Assembly (NCBI GenBank): GCA_023229605.1 | Contig: JALNYY010000143.1 | Coordinates: forward strand, 1 to 10,197 | Reading direction: 5' to 3' | DNA from: Methylobacter sp. | Lineage (GTDB): Bacteria > Pseudomonadota > Gammaproteobacteria > Methylococcales > Methylomonadaceae | DNA length: 10,197 nt | Shown: positions 6,592-10,197 of the stretch, piece by piece | Layout of the letters: each line of letters begins with the position of its first letter | How positions within the stretch are numbered: position 1 is the first letter of the stretch | Program-made: the position numbers and the translations under genes | The notes under the pieces: generated by a model | Databases searched by the model: none | The model's input: only the letters and a program-made list of their open reading frames with translations | What the model was told of the DNA's origin: nothing

Positions 6592-7323
6592 ATGAATTTC
6601 CCGAAAGATTCCATTTATGCCAGCCCAGTTGGCGAAGTCGGCGCTTTTAAATTCGACGAAACAGTAGCCGGCGTTTTCCCGGACATGATTCAACGCTCCG
6701 TTCCCGGTTACAGCGCAATTATTTCCGCGATAGGCCTTTTGGCCGCGCGTTTTGCCCGTGAGCATAGCGTCTGCTACGACCTGGGCAGCTCTTTAGGCGC
6801 TGCGACCTTGTCCATGCGCCACCAGATTGAAGCCGAAAACTGCCGCATTGTCGCCGTCGATAACTCCGAAGCGATGGTGACGCGCTTTCAGCAGGCGCTG
6901 CAAAAGGATCAGGCGCCGATCGCAGTCGATGTGCAGTGCGCCGACATTCGCGAGGTCGCTATTGAAAACGCCTCGGTGGTGGTCTTAAACTTCACCCTGC
7001 AGTTTATCCCGCTTGAAGACCGGCTCGGCCTATTGCAAAAAATCTACCAGGGACTGTTGCCCGGCGGCATTTTAATCCTGTCGGAAAAACTCAAATTCGA
7101 TGACGACCGGCAGCAGGAATTGCAAACACAAATGCATCATGCCTTTAAAAAAGCGCAAGGCTACAGCGATCTGGAAGTCAGCCAAAAACGCACGGCGCTG
7201 GAAAATGTGCTGATTCCCGAGACCTTTGCCCAACATCAAAAACGCTTGCGCGAAGTCGGATTCAACAGCGCCGAAGTCTGGTTCCAATACTTCAACTTCG
7301 CCTCGATGATTGCGTTGAAATGA
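6592..7323 (+). CDS. cmoA: Carboxy-S-adenosyl-L-methionine synthase CmoA
   Basis: CmoA makes carboxy-S-adenosylmethionine from SAM and prephenate, the donor for the cmo5U modification at the wobble base of several tRNAs. The 243-residue protein is a Rossmann-type SAM-binding enzyme of normal family length. It carries FDETVAGVFPDMIQRSVPGY (21-40), the glycine loop DLGSSLGAATLS (63-74), Asp90 in AVDNSEAM, Asp118 in ADIR, VVLNFTLQF (130-138) and Arg200 in SQKRT, which corresponds to the E. coli arginine that holds the carboxylate. The loop has Ser66 where E. coli has Cys. ATG at 6592 lacks an evident Shine-Dalgarno sequence. Its TGA overlaps the cmoB ATG by four bases. Assignment is firm by sequence and by its pairing with cmoB. 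Confidence 0.96.
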   Translation: MNFPKDSIYASPVGEVGAFKFDETVAGVFPDMIQRSVPGYSAIISAIGLLAARFAREHSVCYDLGSSLGAATLSMRHQIEAENCRIVAVDNSEAMVTRFQQALQKDQAPIAVDVQCADIREVAIENASVVVLNFTLQFIPLEDRLGLLQKIYQGLLPGGILILSEKLKFDDDRQQELQTQMHHAFKKAQGYSDLEVSQKRTALENVLIPETFAQHQKRLREVGFNSAEVWFQYFNFASMIALK

Positions 7324-8294
7324 TCGATTATCAACCCTTATATGATGCGCTGATCGACGCCAAGGCCGATGCCTGGGTAAAACTGTTGCCGCAGCAACTG
7401 GAGCGGGGCTTTGACCAGGCCAGACATGGCAATTTGGCGCAGTGGCAGGCGCTGGTTGACAGCGTGCCGGTATTACCCACGACTCAACGCATTCCGGATG
7501 CCGACGCGGTGCAAATAGGCCGATCCAATGACTTGACCCAAGCCGATAAAAATCAGTTGGAAAGCCAATTAAAAGCCCTGCATCCCTGGCGCAAAGGCCC
7601 GTACAACTTATTCGGCATCAACATAGACACCGAATGGCGCTCGGACTGGAAGTGGAACCGGTTGAAAAACCATATCGCGCCGCTGGAGCACCGTCTGGTG
7701 TTGGATGTCGGCTGCGGCAACGGCTATCATTGCTGGCGCATGCTGGGCGCCGGCGCCAAAACGGTGGTCGGCATCGATCCGATGATGCTCAACGTCATGC
7801 AGTTCCAGCTGGTCAGGAAATTGTATGGTGCAGCGCCGGTTTACGTCCTGCCGATGGGCATCGAAGACATGCCTTATGGTTTGAAGGCATTCGATACGGT
7901 ATTTTCGATGGGCGTGCTGTACCATCGCCGTTCGCCTATCGATCACTTGATGGAACTAAGAGACTGTCTGCAACCCGGCGGCGAACTGGTGTTGGAAACC
8001 CTGGTTATCGACGGCGGCCTGGGTGAGGTTTTGTTGCCTGAAGACCGTTACGCCAGAATGCGCAACGTCTGGTTCCTGCCCAGCTGCGACACGCTAATCA
8101 GCTGGTTAAAGCGCTGCGGCTTTAAGAATATCCGCGTGGTCGATGTCACCGTAACCAGCATCGAAGAGCAGCGGACTACGGAATGGATGACTTTTAATTC
8201 GCTGAAGGATTTTTTGGATGCGGAAAATCCGCAACTGACTTGCGAAGGCTTGCCTGCGCCGAAACGGGCTATTGTTATTGCGAATGTGGCGTAG
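7320..8294 (+). CDS. cmoB: tRNA U34 carboxymethyltransferase CmoB
   Basis: CmoB transfers the carboxymethyl group from carboxy-SAM to 5-hydroxyuridine at position 34 of tRNA, giving uridine-5-oxyacetic acid and widening codon reading. It is 324 residues, against 323 in E. coli. Family hallmarks are LHPWRKGPYNLFGI (87-100), DTEWRSDWKW (103-112), the SAM loop LDVGCGNGYH (128-137), GIDPMMLNVMQF (151-162) and FSMGVLYHRRSP (195-206). Lys92, Tyr201 and Arg316 match the E. coli residues that grip the carboxylate of the cofactor (Lys91, Tyr200, Arg315). It starts on the ATGA shared with cmoA, so the enzyme that makes the cofactor and the one that uses it are co-translated. Confidence 0.97.
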   Translation: MIDYQPLYDALIDAKADAWVKLLPQQLERGFDQARHGNLAQWQALVDSVPVLPTTQRIPDADAVQIGRSNDLTQADKNQLESQLKALHPWRKGPYNLFGINIDTEWRSDWKWNRLKNHIAPLEHRLVLDVGCGNGYHCWRMLGAGAKTVVGIDPMMLNVMQFQLVRKLYGAAPVYVLPMGIEDMPYGLKAFDTVFSMGVLYHRRSPIDHLMELRDCLQPGGELVLETLVIDGGLGEVLLPEDRYARMRNVWFLPSCDTLISWLKRCGFKNIRVVDVTVTSIEEQRTTEWMTFNSLKDFLDAENPQLTCEGLPAPKRAIVIANVA

Positions 8295-8309
8295 GCGGAG
8301 ACCGCCCAC
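8291..8309 (+). terminator. Short GC stem-loop at the cmoB stop codon
   Basis: GGCGG (8294-8298) pairs with CCGCC (8302-8306) around an AGA loop. With one A-C mismatch the pairing extends to GTAGGCGG/CCGCCCAC, which takes in the cmoB TAG. No T-run follows, so a terminator role is weak; mRNA 3' end protection is an alternative. Confidence 0.3.
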
Positions 8310-8356
8310 ACTTAATGCTCGAACAGGCTTATTCTGGTTTACAGAGGTGAAAAATA

Positions 8357-8391
8357 GCTACTGCACTTTGCCTTTTCTGGTGTGTTGTAGC
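8357..8391. promoter_or_regulatory. Imperfect inverted repeat upstream of the Xre/peptidase gene
   Basis: GCTACTGCAC (8357-8366) and GTGTTGTAGC (8382-8391) are inverted with 8 of 10 positions matching across a 15-base spacer. It lies about 46 bases before the start of the Xre-type regulator gene. Such regulators commonly repress their own promoter, so this is a candidate operator. The mismatches and the lack of a clear -35/-10 pair keep confidence low. Confidence 0.25.
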
Positions 8392-8437
8392 AAAATCATT
8401 GTTCAAGATGTAAAGTAATTCTCTGAAAAGACCAAAT

Positions 8438-9586
8438 ATGGAACGTATTCAATCTATTAATCCAGAACGCATTGCGTGGTGTTGCTCCGATCATGGCATA
8501 ACGCTGAGTACTCTTGCGGCTGAGCTTAACATTGCTACGACAAGCATCGAACGAGTAATGGCAGGCGAAGATGGGATAACGTTCAATCAGTTGCGTAAGA
8601 TCGCCGAGTATTTTGGTCGGGGTGTGCTGTTCTTTTTGGAGTCAGGGAAGGTTGATGAGGAACAGGTTCATACGGCACAGTTCCGCACCCTTGCCAACCA
8701 AAAACCGGAGTTGTCTGCCAAACTCAAGGTTCTGATCGAAAGAGTAGAAAAGCAGAGGGAAGTGTATCTGAGCCTGTGCGAAGATTTGAGTAATACAGAC
8801 AGAATAGGGTTTAGCTCGCCAGATTTACATGGGAAAAATCCACGTGAGGCGGCGCATATTGCTCGTCGGTGGCTTGGCTTGAGTGACCGGAACAGCTTCG
8901 ACACCTACCGTGAATCTGTGGAGGCACAGGGTATACTGGTGTTTCGTAGTAACGGCTACAACGGGAAGTGGCAGATTGCGAAGGAGAACCCGATTCTTGG
9001 TTTCTCCCTTTACTACCCGACTTGCCCGGTTATTGTTATCAAGAAGCAGTATTGGGAGTCCCAGCAGTCGTTCACACTCATGCACGAGCTGGGTCATTTG
9101 CTGCTACACAAAATGAGTTCAATTGATGATGAGCATGACTTGCAATCCCATAAAGGTAAGGAACTAGCGGCGAATGCTTTTGCGGGGCATTTATTGGTGC
9201 CGGATGCTTTTCTGGCGAGTATTCGTGATGAGGAACGGCCTGATGAGGTATCGCAATATGACGAATGGCTTGAGCAATCACGCAAGGCATGGGGGGTGAG
9301 TGGCGAGGTGATTTTGCGCAGGCTTTTGGATGCTGGTCGGCTGCCCCAAGACCGATATACAGCTTACCGGCAATGGCGGGCGCAGTCGGTAGTTATGCTA
9401 AAAGATGGCGGGAATCGGATGTATCGACATCGTGAGCCCAAAAATGTTTTCGGCGATACCTTTGTGCGAACGGTTCTGGATGCGTTGGATGCTCGATATA
9501 TCACACTCGCCAAGGCGAGCAGTTATCTTGATAACTTGAAAATCAAAGACTTGCATCAGTTGGAGCGCCACATTGCAGGTCTTTGA
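8438..9586 (+). CDS. Xre-family HTH fused to ImmA/IrrE zinc metallopeptidase (putative antitoxin)
   Basis: This 382-residue protein joins an N-terminal Xre/Cro-type helix-turn-helix (about 8-64, with LSTLAAELNIATTSIERVMAG) to an ImmA/IrrE-type (COG2856) peptidase domain (about 135-255). The zinc site is visible as HELGH at 216-220, with Glu242 in KELAANAFAG as the probable third ligand, so it looks catalytically intact. A charged linker (about 75-120) may form a coil. A further C-terminal segment (about 325-382), including AKASSYLDNLKIKDLHQL, recurs in this subfamily as far as I recall. In related two-gene modules the fusion is thought to be the DNA-binding antitoxin or autoregulator; peptidase targets are unknown. 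The ATG at 8438 lacks a strong Shine-Dalgarno. The reading frame overlaps the next gene by 14 bases, indicating coupling. Confidence 0.9.
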   Translation: MERIQSINPERIAWCCSDHGITLSTLAAELNIATTSIERVMAGEDGITFNQLRKIAEYFGRGVLFFLESGKVDEEQVHTAQFRTLANQKPELSAKLKVLIERVEKQREVYLSLCEDLSNTDRIGFSSPDLHGKNPREAAHIARRWLGLSDRNSFDTYRESVEAQGILVFRSNGYNGKWQIAKENPILGFSLYYPTCPVIVIKKQYWESQQSFTLMHELGHLLLHKMSSIDDEHDLQSHKGKELAANAFAGHLLVPDAFLASIRDEERPDEVSQYDEWLEQSRKAWGVSGEVILRRLLDAGRLPQDRYTAYRQWRAQSVVMLKDGGNRMYRHREPKNVFGDTFVRTVLDALDARYITLAKASSYLDNLKIKDLHQLERHIAGL

Positions 9587-10052
9587 TGCGTCATCCATGA
9601 TTTACGCATGGGATAACTACCCAGCGCTTCAGTTTCCAGGTTTGTGGGAGTGGATGGCGACTCAGGCTGAGGAAAGGCAACTGGTGATGCCGAGTGTGGC
9701 GTTTGAGGAAGTGGTAAATAAAACGCCGGATTGCGGGGAATGGCTCAATGATAATGGTCTGTGGGTGATTGAAATTAGCAATGCGGTTATGCAAGACGCT
9801 ATGCGCATCAAGCTATTGCTTGGTATTGTGGGTGACAAGTATAGATCTGGTGTTGGAGAAAATGATTTACTTATTATCGCCACGGCGCGGGAGCAGAGAG
9901 CTGAATTAGTTTCAGACGAGAGAAGGCAAACTGATCTTCCCAAAGAGCGCCATAACTACAAAATACCGGCTGTATGTGCCATGTCGGAGGTTTCTGTTCC
10001 ATGTATCAACTTCATCGACTTCATCAAACGCTCTGCTGTAGTTTTTCGTTAA
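9573..10052 (+). CDS. PIN-like DUF4411 protein (putative ribonuclease toxin)
   Basis: The 159-residue protein belongs to the DUF4411 family, a PIN-like group expected to cut RNA with bound metal. It opens with VFDASSMIYAWDNYP, typical of the family. Candidate metal-binding acids are Asp5, Glu45 or Glu46 in AFEEVVNK, Asp98 in GENDLLIIATA, and Asp115 in VSDER, which follow the PIN order. The start is a TTG at 9573 inside the end of the upstream gene. It is supported by GGAG (9562-9565) seven bases earlier and because the conserved VFDASS block starts at residue 3. The weak start codon and 14-base overlap tie its synthesis to the upstream Xre/peptidase gene, as expected for a toxin held in check by its partner. 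Toxicity and substrate are inferred only. The stop overlaps the convergent ubiC stop. Confidence 0.87.
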   Translation: MQVFDASSMIYAWDNYPALQFPGLWEWMATQAEERQLVMPSVAFEEVVNKTPDCGEWLNDNGLWVIEISNAVMQDAMRIKLLLGIVGDKYRSGVGENDLLIIATAREQRAELVSDERRQTDLPKERHNYKIPAVCAMSEVSVPCINFIDFIKRSAVVFR

Positions 10053-10197
10053 ATCTCCAAAACCTCCGGCAAAAAAAACTCGCTGACCAGCATTTGCCGC
10101 TGGGCTATCGCGTAGACGGTTCTCCTGCCCCAGATCGGCTGGTCGATATGACCTTCAGCTATCGCAGGCTGCGTCCAAATCGGCGGATTAATCAAGG
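10049..10197 (-). CDS. ubiC: Chorismate--pyruvate lyase, C-terminal fragment
   Basis: The minus strand is open from the window edge to a TAA at 10049-10051, giving the last 48 residues of a protein. They contain PIWGRRTVYAIAQRQMLVSE followed by FFLPEVLEI. This aligns with the end of E. coli UbiC (LWGRRSRLRL..., then TELFLPAS), including the glutamate of the SEFFLP segment that corresponds to the active-site glutamate. UbiC removes pyruvate from chorismate to give 4-hydroxybenzoate, the first committed step of ubiquinone synthesis, in the cytosol. The rest of the gene lies beyond the window. Its stop codon overlaps the convergent DUF4411 stop by four bases. Identity rests on a short fragment, but the match is distinctive. 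Confidence 0.8.
   Translation of the reverse strand, partial: LINPPIWTQPAIAEGHIDQPIWGRRTVYAIAQRQMLVSEFFLPEVLEI

Noticed and set aside
7634..8026. 130-codon plus-strand frame inside cmoB
   Set aside because: It lies wholly inside the well-supported cmoB frame and its arginine-rich, low-complexity translation is typical of an out-of-frame shadow.

Overview
The window looks like chromosomal DNA of a gammaproteobacterium. The lptF/lptG, gamma-carbonic-anhydrase, aroE, hemB, mlaC-type, cmoA/cmoB and ubiC products all read like gammaproteobacterial orthologues. The LptF, HemB and MlaC-type proteins, the moderate GC and a possible hopanoid link suggest a Methylococcales-type methanotroph, but that placement is inference.

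Layout: 1-66 holds the start of a divergent minus-strand gene cut by the window edge, possibly pepA. 67-381 is a promoter-bearing intergenic region. 382-3162 is a plus-strand run, lptF-lptG (overlapping) then a gamma-class carbonic anhydrase/YrdA-like gene, which share a direction and probably a transcript. It converges on the minus-strand run hemB - six-TM unknown protein - aroE (5744 down to 3271). The convergence zone carries two heptanucleotide tandem arrays, one directly behind each stop codon. 5745-5874 is the divergent hemB/mlaC intergenic region with a perfect 8-bp stem. 5875-6519 is a stand-alone MlaC/Ttg2D-type periplasmic lipid-binding protein, followed by a strong stem-loop. 6592-8294 is cmoA-cmoB (overlapping), the two enzymes that make the cmo5U wobble modification of tRNA. 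8438-10052 is an accessory two-gene cassette: an Xre-HTH/ImmA-IrrE Zn-peptidase fusion followed by a PIN-like DUF4411 protein, arranged like a toxin-antitoxin module. Its last gene overlaps by 4 bases the stop codon of a convergent ubiC fragment (10049-10197).

Working together: LptF/LptG form the inner-membrane part of the lipopolysaccharide export ABC transporter, and the MlaC-type protein ferries phospholipid through the periplasm, so both bear on the outer membrane. HemB (tetrapyrroles), AroE (shikimate/chorismate) and UbiC (chorismate to 4-hydroxybenzoate for ubiquinone) are core metabolism. CmoA/CmoB need chorismate-derived prephenate, which links them loosely to AroE. The most accessory-looking parts are the peptidase/PIN cassette and the twin heptad arrays. 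I saw no IS element, prophage, CRISPR array, rRNA or tRNA.
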